Positions 1-6,013 of a DNA stretch of 6,202 nucleotides are shown here, piece by piece. Within the stretch, counting starts at the first letter, position 1. Each line of letters opens with the position of its first letter. The translations under genes were made by a program, and so were the position numbers. The stretch is from the NCBI GenBank assembly GCA_035562355.1, contig DATMXU010000105.1, forward strand, positions 1-6,202, given 5' to 3'. The DNA comes from Pseudoflavonifractor sp035562355. Lineage in GTDB: Bacteria > Bacillota > Clostridia > Oscillospirales > Oscillospiraceae. The notes beneath the pieces are model-generated. The model searched no databases. It saw only the letters and a list, made by a program, of their open reading frames with translations, and had not been told where the DNA came from.

Positions 1-4
1 AGTC

Positions 5-13
5 TGCTATAAT
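5..13 (+). promoter_or_regulatory. Extended -10 promoter element for xpt
   Basis: The sequence TGCTATAAT is a perfect extended -10 element (TGn followed by TATAAT). Transcription would start near position 19-21, giving a 5' leader of about 133 bases before the xpt start codon. The -35 box would lie outside the window, so only half of the promoter can be judged. An extended -10 can work with a weak -35. Confidence 0.6.
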
Positions 14-21
14 AAAGGCAC

Positions 22-131
22 GGAAATAGGCAGCCTTTCCACTTGCAGGACGCTCTGTTTTACGGTACAATGTAAAGTAGGCCAAATGTCTTTTTATGAA
101 GAAGAGGACGGGCCGGTTCTTTACATAGTAC
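22..131 (+). promoter_or_regulatory. Structured 5' leader of xpt
   Basis: The leader can fold into a small hairpin (GGAAA 22-26 with TTTCC 36-40) and then a long interrupted one. In the long one, GTAC-type pairs 65-68/128-131 are followed by one A/A mismatch and an 8-bp stem, 70-77 (ATGTAAAG) with 119-126 (CTTTACAT). Next come GGCC 80-83 with GGCC 111-114 and an inner stem 88-95/102-109 containing G-U pairs. No T-run follows, so it is not an intrinsic terminator, and the xpt ribosome binding site (140-145) stays outside it. Guanine riboswitches often precede xpt in Bacillota, but their conserved TTTCTACC core is absent here. The pairing is seen in the sequence; any regulatory role is inferred. 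Confidence 0.4.
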
Positions 132-153
132 ATAGACGCAAGGAGAGCGGGAT

Positions 154-726
154 ATGGAGCTACTGGAGCAGCGCATCCGCAAGGATGGAAAGATCAGAGA
201 GGGCGGAGTTTTGAAGGTGGACAGCTTTCTGAACCACCAGATGGACATCAGCCTCTTCTGCGAAATCGGCAAGGAGTTCCACCGCCTGTTTGCAGCGGAG
301 CAGGTTACTAAAATCTTGACCATTGAGGCGTCGGGCATCGGTATCGCCTGCCTGACTGCACAGTTTTTCGGCGTGCCCGTTATTTTCGCCAAGAAGAACA
401 AGACCAAGAACATTGCCGGGGACGTGTACACCTCCAAGGTGGAGTCCTTCACCCACGGGAAGGTGTACGATATCATCGTCTCCAAGGAGTTTCTCCTCCC
501 CAGCGACCGGGTGCTCATTATCGACGACTTCCTCGCCAACGGAAGTGCCCTTCAGGGCCTCATCAAGCTGGTGCAGGACGCCGGGGCCACTCTAGCGGGT
601 GCGGGCATCTGCGTGGAGAAATCCTTCCAGCCCGGCGGCGACCTTATCCGCGGTATGGGCGTCCGGCTGGAGAGCTTAGCCAGGATCAAAAGCATGAGTG
701 TTGAAGACGGCGTAGAGTTTTGCTAG
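154..726 (+). CDS. xpt: Xanthine phosphoribosyltransferase
   Basis: This cytoplasmic purine-salvage enzyme transfers the phosphoribosyl group of PRPP to xanthine, giving XMP, which feeds GMP synthesis. The 190-residue protein is close to the roughly 194 residues of B. subtilis Xpt and is similar along its whole length. Recognisable blocks are KVDSFLNHQ (21-29), TIEASGI (56-62), the PRPP-binding loop VLIIDDFLANG (120-130) with its paired acidic residues, and EKSFQPG (155-161) followed by RLESLARI (171-178). The start is ATG at 154 with AAGGAG at 140-145, eight bases upstream. It is the first gene of the cluster and is followed by a purine/nucleoside-type ABC importer, which fits salvage of imported bases. 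The protein looks intact, and no other PRTase type fits the KVDSFLNHQ block as well. Confidence 0.95.
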   Translation: MELLEQRIRKDGKIREGGVLKVDSFLNHQMDISLFCEIGKEFHRLFAAEQVTKILTIEASGIGIACLTAQFFGVPVIFAKKNKTKNIAGDVYTSKVESFTHGKVYDIIVSKEFLLPSDRVLIIDDFLANGSALQGLIKLVQDAGATLAGAGICVEKSFQPGGDLIRGMGVRLESLARIKSMSVEDGVEFC

Positions 727-778
727 GCAACTGAACCTTGACAATGGACCAACCTGCTGCCACAGTCGGAAGTCAACC

Positions 779-799
779 GATCAGCCCCGATGGCTGATC
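779..799 (+). other. 8-bp hairpin after xpt
   Basis: GATCAGCC (779-786) pairs perfectly with GGCTGATC (792-799) around a CCGAT loop. It lies 53 bases after the xpt stop codon. The bases that follow (TCTCGGCCTTTCGGG) do not form a convincing U-tract, so it would be a poor terminator. It may instead be part of a folded leader for the lipoprotein gene. Confidence 0.4.
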
Positions 800-820
800 T
801 CGGCCTTTCGGGATGAGTGG

Positions 821-851
821 ACCGGAGCGTGGAATATCTGCGCAGACCGGT
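821..851 (+). other. Hairpin upstream of leader terminator
   Basis: ACCGG (821-825) pairs with CCGGT (847-851), and inside it GCG (827-829) pairs with CGC (841-843). The loop segment 829-844 is also complementary to the heart of the downstream terminator. This hairpin could therefore hold or release an antiterminator strand. That role is an inference from pairing only. Confidence 0.35.
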
Positions 852-860
852 AAAAAGGCG

Positions 861-916
861 GGAGAGTTTGTCTCTATTTGTGCGTTCCACAGATATGAGA
901 GCTCTCCTTTTCTTTT
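861..916 (+). terminator. Intrinsic terminator between xpt and the lipoprotein gene
   Basis: GGAGAG (861-866) pairs with CTCTCC (902-907), TCTC (871-874) with GAGA (897-900), and 875-882 with 888-895 (one G-U pair) around loop CGTTC. TTTTCTTTT (908-916) follows directly. It may simply end the xpt transcript. However, I see no convincing promoter between it and the lipoprotein gene, so read-through from upstream may be the main source of transporter mRNA. In that case this would be an attenuator. Confidence 0.75.
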
Positions 917-983
917 AGAGCAGGGCAGCCTCCGGTCATACCCGGCGAGAGCCGAGTTGATAGATACCTCATAATCTATTTTT

Positions 984-989
984 AGGAGG
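984..989 (+). promoter_or_regulatory. Ribosome binding site of the lipoprotein gene
   Basis: A full-consensus AGGAGG sits seven bases before the ATG at 997 in an AT-rich stretch. This predicts strong translation, as expected for a binding protein needed in excess over its transporter. Confidence 0.85.
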
Positions 990-996
990 AACAGAA

Positions 997-2247
997 ATGA
1001 AGAAAAAATTGCTTGCACTGCTCTTGAGCGCCGCCATGGTATTCGCGCTGGCCGCCTGCGGCGGCACAGCCGGAGACAAGGGCTCCGCCGCCCCGTCTGG
1101 CTCCACCGCTCCTTCTGACTCCACCGCTCCGTCCGGCTCCCCCGAGGGCAAAACCATCAAGGTCGGCCTCATCTGCATCGGCGACGAGAACGACCAGGGC
1201 TATACCTTCAACTTCATCCGCGGCAAAGAAGCTGCCACCGAGGCCCTGAAGGCCGAGGGCATCAACGTGGAGTGGGTCGTCAAGTACAACATCGGCGAGG
1301 ACTCCACCTGTGAAGACGCCAACATTGAGCTGGCCGAGGAGGGCTGCGACCTCATCATCAACAACTCCTTCGGCTTTGAGGACTACATGCTCAAGGTAGC
1401 CCCCGATTACCCCGAGATCGAGTTCATCGCCTGCACCAACCTGGGCTCCTCCTTCTCCGATCTGGAGAACGTACATAACGCCTTCGCCAACATCTACGAG
1501 GGCCGCTACCTGGCCGGTGTGGCCGGCGGCATGAAGCTGCAGGAGATGATCGACAAGGGCGAGATCAAGCCCGAGGAGGCCCTCATCGGCTATGTGGGCG
1601 CGTTCCCCTACGCCGAGGTCATTTCCGGCTTTACATCCTTCTACCTGGGCGCGAAGAGCGTGTGCCCCAGCGTCACCATGAAGGTGAAGTACGTCAACTC
1701 CTGGTCCAACGCCACCGAGGAGGCCAACGCGGCCACTGCCCTGTGCGACGAGGGTGCCAAGCTCATTTCCCAGCACTCCGATAACGCCACGCCTGCCACT
1801 GCAGCCCAGGCCAAGGGCGTGTTCCACTGTGGTTACAACAACGACATGACAGCCGTGGCCCCCGAGGCCTCCCTCCTCTCCACCCGCATCGACTGGTCCC
1901 CCTACTTCCAGTATGCCATCAAGGCGGTAGCCAACGGCGAGAAGTTTGACAGGGACTGGACCGCCGGCTACGGCGATGGGGCCGTCGTGGTGACTCCCCT
2001 CAATGAGAAGATCGCCGCCCCCGGCACCGCTGAGAAGCTGGCCGAGGTGGAGAAGAAACTGGCCGACGGCAGCGTCCATCCCTTCGAGGGTCCCTGGACC
2101 GGTACCGGTCTCGCCTTCGGCGCCGACAAGCCCGACACGAAAACCATGCCCGCGGATGACTACTACAAGGAGTCCGACGTAGCAGGCGGCGGCACTTCCG
2201 CCCCCTCCTTCTACTGGATCATCGACGGCATCACTGCAGAGAGCTAA
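997..2247 (+). CDS. BMP-family ABC transporter substrate-binding lipoprotein
   Basis: This is the extracellular binding protein of a nucleoside/purine-type importer (416 residues). A lipoprotein signal peptide (KKK at 2-4, hydrophobic 5-19) ends in lipobox LAAC with Cys21 as the lipidated residue. A Gly/Ser/Thr/Pro linker (22-52) follows, including three imperfect six-residue repeats. The BMP (Bmp/Med, PnrA-like) periplasmic-binding fold then runs from KVGLICIGDENDQGY (55-69) to near the C-terminus. Other blocks typical of the family are IINNSFGFEDY (120-130), YEGRYLAGVAGG (167-178), IGYVGAFPYAEVISGF (197-212) and GYGDGAVVVTPL (324-335). Characterised relatives (Treponema PnrA, B. subtilis NupN) bind purine nucleosides. 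The position beside xpt supports a purine ligand, but the exact ligand cannot be read from sequence. The ATPase and two permeases follow. The start is set by the ideal AGGAGG at 984-989. Confidence 0.93.
   Translation: MKKKLLALLLSAAMVFALAACGGTAGDKGSAAPSGSTAPSDSTAPSGSPEGKTIKVGLICIGDENDQGYTFNFIRGKEAATEALKAEGINVEWVVKYNIGEDSTCEDANIELAEEGCDLIINNSFGFEDYMLKVAPDYPEIEFIACTNLGSSFSDLENVHNAFANIYEGRYLAGVAGGMKLQEMIDKGEIKPEEALIGYVGAFPYAEVISGFTSFYLGAKSVCPSVTMKVKYVNSWSNATEEANAATALCDEGAKLISQHSDNATPATAAQAKGVFHCGYNNDMTAVAPEASLLSTRIDWSPYFQYAIKAVANGEKFDRDWTAGYGDGAVVVTPLNEKIAAPGTAEKLAEVEKKLADGSVHPFEGPWTGTGLAFGADKPDTKTMPADDYYKESDVAGGGTSAPSFYWIIDGITAES
1090..1143 (+). repeat. Three 18-bp tandem repeats in the lipoprotein linker
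   Basis: Three imperfect 18-bp units (1090-1107, 1108-1125, 1126-1143) encode APSGST, APSDST and APSGSP, residues 32-49 of the lipoprotein. They sit between the lipidated cysteine and the folded domain, so copy number would change tether length without touching the binding site. Synonymous differences (CCG/CCT, TCT/TCC) show that the units are not recent identical copies. Confidence 0.7.
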
Positions 2248-2259
2248 CACGCTCCACAT

Positions 2260-2297
2260 ATAGGAATGGGGGCGCTAAGGAGCGCCCCCATTCCTAT
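2260..2297 (+). other. Perfect 17-bp intercistronic hairpin
   Basis: Bases 2260-2276 pair without a mismatch with 2281-2297 around an AAGG loop, with a G/C-rich centre (GGGGGCGC against GCGCCCCC). It lies 12 bases after the lipoprotein stop codon and just before the ATPase ribosome binding site. The following bases (CAAGAAAGG) give no U-tract, so full intrinsic termination is unlikely. Such hairpins commonly protect the 3' end of a binding-protein mRNA and keep it more abundant than the downstream transporter genes. That role is inferred here. Confidence 0.8.
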
Positions 2298-2301
2298 CAA
2301 G

Positions 2302-2310
2302 AAAGGGTGA
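2302..2310 (+). promoter_or_regulatory. Ribosome binding site deciding the ATPase start
   Basis: AAAGGGTGA resembles the Shine-Dalgarno consensus with one base missing. Its core (AAAGGG) ends eight bases before GTG 2316. The other in-frame GTG, at 2307, lies inside this element and has no usable spacing. An ATG at 2314 is out of frame. Confidence 0.55.
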
Positions 2311-2315
2311 AACAT

Positions 2316-3902
2316 GTGGAAACCTCCTGCGCGATTGAACTGAGACATATTACGAAACGCTTTGGCAAGGTGCTTGCCAATGATCGGATCGACATGAAAC
2401 TATACCGCGGTGAGATCCTCTCCCTGCTGGGTGAGAACGGCAGCGGCAAGACGACCCTGATGAACATGCTCTCCGGCATCTATTTCCCCGACGAGGGCGA
2501 TATCTTTGTGGACGGAACACCTGTCACCATCTGTTCCCCCAAGGACGCCTTCGACTTAGGGATCGGCATGATCCACCAGCACTTCAAGCTGGTAGACGTG
2601 CTCACTGCTGCGGAGAACATCGTCCTGGGGCTGCCCCAAAAGGGCAAACTGGACCGAAAGAGCATCTCCAGAGAGATCGGCGAGATCTCCGCCAAATACG
2701 GTTTCAATATCGACCCGGACAAGAAGATCTACGATATGTCCGTGTCCGAAAAGCAGACCGTGGAGATCGTAAAGGTCCTCTATCGCGGCGCCAGCATCCT
2801 CATTCTGGACGAGCCCACTGCCGTGCTCACTCCGCAGGAAACCGAGAAACTCTTTGCCGTCATGCGCAATATGAAGGCGGACGGGAAGGCCATCATCATC
2901 ATCACCCACAAGCTCCATGAGGTCATGGCTATCTCGGACAAGGTATCAGTTCTGCGCAAGGGCCAGTATATCGGCACGGTGGACACCGCCCTCACCAACC
3001 CCCAGAACCTCACCGACATGATGGTGGGCCGGGCCGTCAGCCTGGATATCGACCGCCCCATTGTAGAGAACCAGAGCCTCCGGCTGGAGGTAAAGGGTCT
3101 TACCGTGGTGGACAACGAGGGGGTCAAGGCCCTGGACGATGTGAGCTTTACCGCCATGGGCGGCGAGATTCTGGGCATTGCCGGCGTGGCCGGCTCCGGC
3201 CAGAAGGAGCTTCTGGAGGCCATCGCAGGCCTCCAGAGGGTGAAGAGCGGCAGCGTCCTCTACTACCCGCCCCACCCGGACGAGCCCGCCGCCGGACAGC
3301 ACGCGCCGGCGGACAAGGCCGGGGAGGAGCTCATCGGAAAGACCCCCCGGCAGATCAGCGAGATCGGCGTGTCCATGTCCTTTGTCCCGGAGGACCGGCT
3401 GGGTATGGGCTTAGTCGCCAGCATGGATATGACCGACAATGTCATGCTCAAGAGCTACCGGGAGGGCAAGGGGCCTCTGGCCGACCGCAAGACCCCCAAG
3501 GCTCTGGCGGAGAGGCTGATCAAGGAGCTGGAGATCGTCACCCCCGGCGTGAGCACGCCGGTGCGCCGCCTCTCCGGCGGCAACGTGCAGAAGGTGCTGG
3601 TTGGCCGGGAGATCGCGTCCAGCCCCACGGTGCTCATGTCGGCCTACCCGGTACGGGGGCTGGATATCAACTCCTCGTACACTATCTACCATCTCTTCAA
3701 CGAGCAGAAGGAGAAGGGGGTCTCCGTCATCATGGTGGGCGAGGATCTGGACGTGCTGCTGGAGCTGTGCGACCGGATCCTGGTCCTCTGCGGGGGCAAG
3801 GTCTCCGGTATTGTGGACGGGCGCACCGCCACCAAGGATGGCGTGGGCCTGATGATGACCCGCGTGGGTGGAAAGGAGGAAGAGAGCCATGCAGGAATGT
3901 AA
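2316..3902 (+). CDS. Two-domain ABC transporter ATP-binding protein (nucleoside/simple-sugar type)
   Basis: This cytoplasmic ATPase powers the importer and resembles B. subtilis NupO and the RbsA/MglA class, with two nucleotide-binding domains in one chain. Residue numbers count from the GTG at 2316 (528 residues). Domain 1 has Walker A GENGSGKTT (39-47), Q-loop Gln88, a modified signature SVSEKQ (142-147), Walker B ILILDEPTA (161-169) and switch His198. Domain 2 has a degenerate Walker A, GVAGSGQKE (290-298), with Gln where the catalytic Lys is usual. It also has PEDRLGMGLV (358-367), signature LSGGNVQK (419-426) and a Walker B region, LMSAYPVRGLD (440-450), lacking the usual Asp-Glu pair. 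A second degenerate site is normal in this class, so one catalytic site is expected to hydrolyse ATP. GTG 2307 is a less likely start. The 3' end overlaps the first permease by 14 bases. Confidence 0.93.
   Translation: METSCAIELRHITKRFGKVLANDRIDMKLYRGEILSLLGENGSGKTTLMNMLSGIYFPDEGDIFVDGTPVTICSPKDAFDLGIGMIHQHFKLVDVLTAAENIVLGLPQKGKLDRKSISREIGEISAKYGFNIDPDKKIYDMSVSEKQTVEIVKVLYRGASILILDEPTAVLTPQETEKLFAVMRNMKADGKAIIIITHKLHEVMAISDKVSVLRKGQYIGTVDTALTNPQNLTDMMVGRAVSLDIDRPIVENQSLRLEVKGLTVVDNEGVKALDDVSFTAMGGEILGIAGVAGSGQKELLEAIAGLQRVKSGSVLYYPPHPDEPAAGQHAPADKAGEELIGKTPRQISEIGVSMSFVPEDRLGMGLVASMDMTDNVMLKSYREGKGPLADRKTPKALAERLIKELEIVTPGVSTPVRRLSGGNVQKVLVGREIASSPTVLMSAYPVRGLDINSSYTIYHLFNEQKEKGVSVIMVGEDLDVLLELCDRILVLCGGKVSGIVDGRTATKDGVGLMMTRVGGKEEESHAGM
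3874..3879 (+). promoter_or_regulatory. Ribosome binding site deciding the permease 1 start
   Basis: AGGAGG lies nine bases before ATG 3889 and inside the end of the ATPase gene. An in-frame GTG at 3868 lies upstream of this element and has no comparable site of its own, so ATG 3889 is preferred. The initiation site is buried in the upstream reading frame, which suggests translational coupling. Confidence 0.75.
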
Positions 3903-5022
3903 TACTTGCCATACCCCTTTTGTGCGCCTCGCCAAGCGGGACGTCATGCCCCGTCAGATAACCTGGGCCATCCGCGGCGCGGCTCTCCTCGTCGCCCTCT
4001 TCCTGGGTGGACTGATCATCTCCATCACGACATATGGTGTCCCCTCCTTCCTGGGGATCTTTACCAATATTTTCACCGCCTATGGAACTCTCCTGGACGG
4101 CGCGCTGGGTAAGGCCACCGCCATCCGGCAGACCGTGAAGATGGGCATCCCCCTCTTGGGCTGCGCCCTGGCCATCGCCCCTTGTTTTAAAATGCGGTTC
4201 TGGAATATCGGCGCCGAGGGGCAGATTACGGCGGGGGCAACCCTAGCCACCTATTTCGCCCTCTTCTGGGCGGACAAACTGCCCTCTCCCGCGCTGCTGC
4301 TGGTCATGGCCATCGCGGGCATGGTTGGCGGCGGCCTGTGGGGCCTGGTGCCCGCCTTCTTTAAGGCCCGATGGGGCACCAACGAGACCTTGTTTACCCT
4401 GATGATGAACTATATCATCATCGGCGTGGTCAAATGGCTCCAGGGCGGTCCGTGGGAGAAGATGCCCCGGGGCAGCCAACAGATTCCCCAATTTGCCGCG
4501 GCGGCCCAGCTGCCCCGGGTGGCGGGTGTCTACTGCGGGTGGATCATCGTGCTGGTCATGACCGTGCTCATGTTCCTCTACATGAAATATACCAAGCAGG
4601 GCTATGAGATCGCCGTGGTGGGCGAGAGCGAGAACACCGCCCGGTATGCGGGCATGAACGTGGGCGGCATCGTCATGCGCACCATGTTTATTTCCGGGGC
4701 AATTTCGGGTCTGGTGGGCTTTATGCTAGTGTCGGGCGCCAACGGCACGCTGTACGACGGCGTGGCGGGCGGCGTGGGCTTTACCGCCATCACGGTGGCG
4801 TGGCTCTCCCAGCTCAATCCCTTTGGCATGGTGGCGGTCTCCGGCCTGCTGGCCGTGCTGGAAAAGGGAGCTGATACGCTCCAGACCCGGATGCAGGTTC
4901 CCGCCTCCATCTCCGACATCATGACGGGGCTGGTGCTCTTCATCATGCTGGGGTGCGAGTTCTTCATCAACTACCGGCTCATCTTCCGGGGCAGCGAACA
5001 GAAGAAGGGGGCGAAGGAATGA
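3889..5022 (+). CDS. ABC transporter permease, subunit 1 (BPD_transp_2 family)
   Basis: This is the first membrane subunit of the importer, similar to B. subtilis NupP (377 residues from ATG 3889). After a cytoplasmic N-terminus with basic residues (RLAKRD, 13-18), the first membrane helix spans about 31-49. Roughly eight or nine further hydrophobic stretches follow, around 83-99, 109-128, 134-158, 168-184, 216-232, 260-284, 293-322 and 341-360. Family blocks are FWNIGAEGQI (104-113), GTNETLFTLMMNYI (163-176) and the cytoplasmic loop GYEIAVVGESENTARYAGM (238-256), which should contact the ATPase. It overlaps the ATPase gene by 14 bases and the second permease by 4. An unusual N-terminal CNTCH (4-8) is present. 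The two permeases probably form a heterodimer, as known for NupPQ-type importers. Confidence 0.93.
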   Translation: MQECNTCHTPFVRLAKRDVMPRQITWAIRGAALLVALFLGGLIISITTYGVPSFLGIFTNIFTAYGTLLDGALGKATAIRQTVKMGIPLLGCALAIAPCFKMRFWNIGAEGQITAGATLATYFALFWADKLPSPALLLVMAIAGMVGGGLWGLVPAFFKARWGTNETLFTLMMNYIIIGVVKWLQGGPWEKMPRGSQQIPQFAAAAQLPRVAGVYCGWIIVLVMTVLMFLYMKYTKQGYEIAVVGESENTARYAGMNVGGIVMRTMFISGAISGLVGFMLVSGANGTLYDGVAGGVGFTAITVAWLSQLNPFGMVAVSGLLAVLEKGADTLQTRMQVPASISDIMTGLVLFIMLGCEFFINYRLIFRGSEQKKGAKE

Positions 5023-6005
5023 GCTTAAAAAATGTTTTGGATCTGATCTTTGCCGCCGTCATTACCGGCGCGCCGCTGCTCTTCGGCACCGTGGGAGAGA
5101 CCCTGTCCGAGAAGTCGGGCAACCTGAACCTGGGCGTCGAGGGCATGATGTACATGGGCGGGGCCTTCGGTCTGGGCGCGGTATACTACTATGAGCAGGC
5201 CGCGGGGGTGGCAAACGGCCCCCTGGCCGTGGCCATCGCCCTTCTGGCCGCCTTCGCGGCGGGGGCCTTCGGCGCGCTCCTCTTCAGCTTTCTCACCATC
5301 ACCCTCCGGGTAAACCAGAACGTCACGGGCCTCGCCCTCGCCATCTTCGGCACCGGCGTGGGCCAGTTCACCGGTGAGCTGATGCGGGTCAAGGCAGGCG
5401 GGTTTGTCTCAGTGAGCAATTCCCTCAAGGCAGTCTTTTCCGATTCGCCCTTCCCCAAGGTCCTTCAGGACCTGCCGGTGGTGGGCCAGCTTGTGTTCAA
5501 GTACAACGTCTTTGTCTACCTGGGCATCGTGATGGCGGTGATCATCGCCTTCTTCCTCAGCCGCACCCGGAAGGGGCTTTACCTCAGGGCTGTGGGCGAG
5601 AGCCCCGCCACCGCCGACGCGGCGGGCATCAACGTCACCCGGTATAAGTACCTCGCCACCACCATCGGCGGCGGGATCTCGGGTATCGGCGGCATGGTGT
5701 ACATCATGACCATCGCCGGCTGCGTCTGGAACCATGAGGGCCTTGCCGGCGAGGGCTGGCTTGCTGTGGCGCTGGTCATCTTCTGCCTGTGGAGTCCCCT
5801 GCGTGCCCTGTGGGGCAGCGCCCTCTTCGGCGGACTGATGATTTTGTACCTGCGCCTGCAGCTCTCCTTCATCCCCGGGCAGCTCTATAAGATACTGCCC
5901 TACGTGGTCACCGTCATCGTCCTGGTGGCCGTGAGCATGAAGAGAAGGCGCGAAAATCAGCCCCCTGCCAGCTTAGGGCTTGCGTACTTCAGAGAAGAGC
6001 GGTAA
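5019..6005 (+). CDS. ABC transporter permease, subunit 2 (BPD_transp_2 family)
   Basis: This is the second membrane subunit, similar to B. subtilis NupQ (328 residues). The start ATG at 5019 overlaps the TGA of permease 1 (ATGA), with AAGGGGG at 5005-5011 as ribosome binding site, so translation is coupled. An in-frame ATG at 4953 would place 22 residues deep inside permease 1 without family support. The diagnostic N-terminal block GETLSEKSGNLNLGVEGMM (26-44) is intact. VNQNVTGLALAIFGTG (98-113) and the ATPase-contacting loop GLYLRAVGESPATADAAGI (186-204) follow, then GEGWLAVALVIF (244-255). Hydrophobic helices lie around 8-24, 34-58, 67-95, 101-118, 164-181, 209-234, 244-280 and 288-306, and a basic tail (KRRR) should be cytoplasmic. 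It is the last gene of the operon, with a strong terminator after it. Confidence 0.93.
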   Translation: MSLKNVLDLIFAAVITGAPLLFGTVGETLSEKSGNLNLGVEGMMYMGGAFGLGAVYYYEQAAGVANGPLAVAIALLAAFAAGAFGALLFSFLTITLRVNQNVTGLALAIFGTGVGQFTGELMRVKAGGFVSVSNSLKAVFSDSPFPKVLQDLPVVGQLVFKYNVFVYLGIVMAVIIAFFLSRTRKGLYLRAVGESPATADAAGINVTRYKYLATTIGGGISGIGGMVYIMTIAGCVWNHEGLAGEGWLAVALVIFCLWSPLRALWGSALFGGLMILYLRLQLSFIPGQLYKILPYVVTVIVLVAVSMKRRRENQPPASLGLAYFREER

Positions 6006-6013
6006 CGTCAAAG

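Noticed and set aside
1..153. Classical guanine/adenine riboswitch before xpt
   Set aside because: The location is right, but the conserved core segments (TTTCTACC type, and the paired loop-loop bases) cannot be found on the plus strand.
738..766. Promoter with a perfect TTGACA -35 box after xpt
   Set aside because: At spacers of 16-18 bases the -10 positions read CCACAG, CACAGT or ACAGTC, which are very poor matches. It remains only a weak possibility.
751..775. Cobalamin-riboswitch-like string (GCCACAG followed by GGAAG)
   Set aside because: Only a short stretch resembles the B12 element. The upstream conserved parts would have to lie inside the xpt gene and are absent, and the downstream B12 box is missing.
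970..975. CATAAT as -10 box of a lipoprotein-gene promoter
   Set aside because: No -35 box lies at a workable distance, and transcription would start at the ribosome binding site itself.
982..2259. Long open frame on the minus strand opposite the lipoprotein gene (about 425 codons)
   Set aside because: It mirrors the GC-rich codon pattern of the plus-strand gene, its translation is low-complexity Gly/Val/Leu-rich, and it has no family resemblance. The plus strand encodes a clear BMP protein.
2260..2297. Intercistronic hairpin as a full intrinsic terminator
   Set aside because: No T-run follows the stem, and the genes on either side belong to one transporter that should be co-transcribed.
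2307..2309. GTG 2307 as start of the ATPase
   Set aside because: It lies inside the Shine-Dalgarno-like AAAGGGTGA with no room for ribosome spacing. GTG 2316 fits better, although both are in frame.
3868..3870. GTG 3868 as start of permease 1
   Set aside because: The ideal AGGAGG (3874-3879) lies downstream of it and serves ATG 3889.
3898..3912. CxxCH as a c-type heme site
   Set aside because: The motif is in a cytoplasmic permease tail without an export signal or other cytochrome features.
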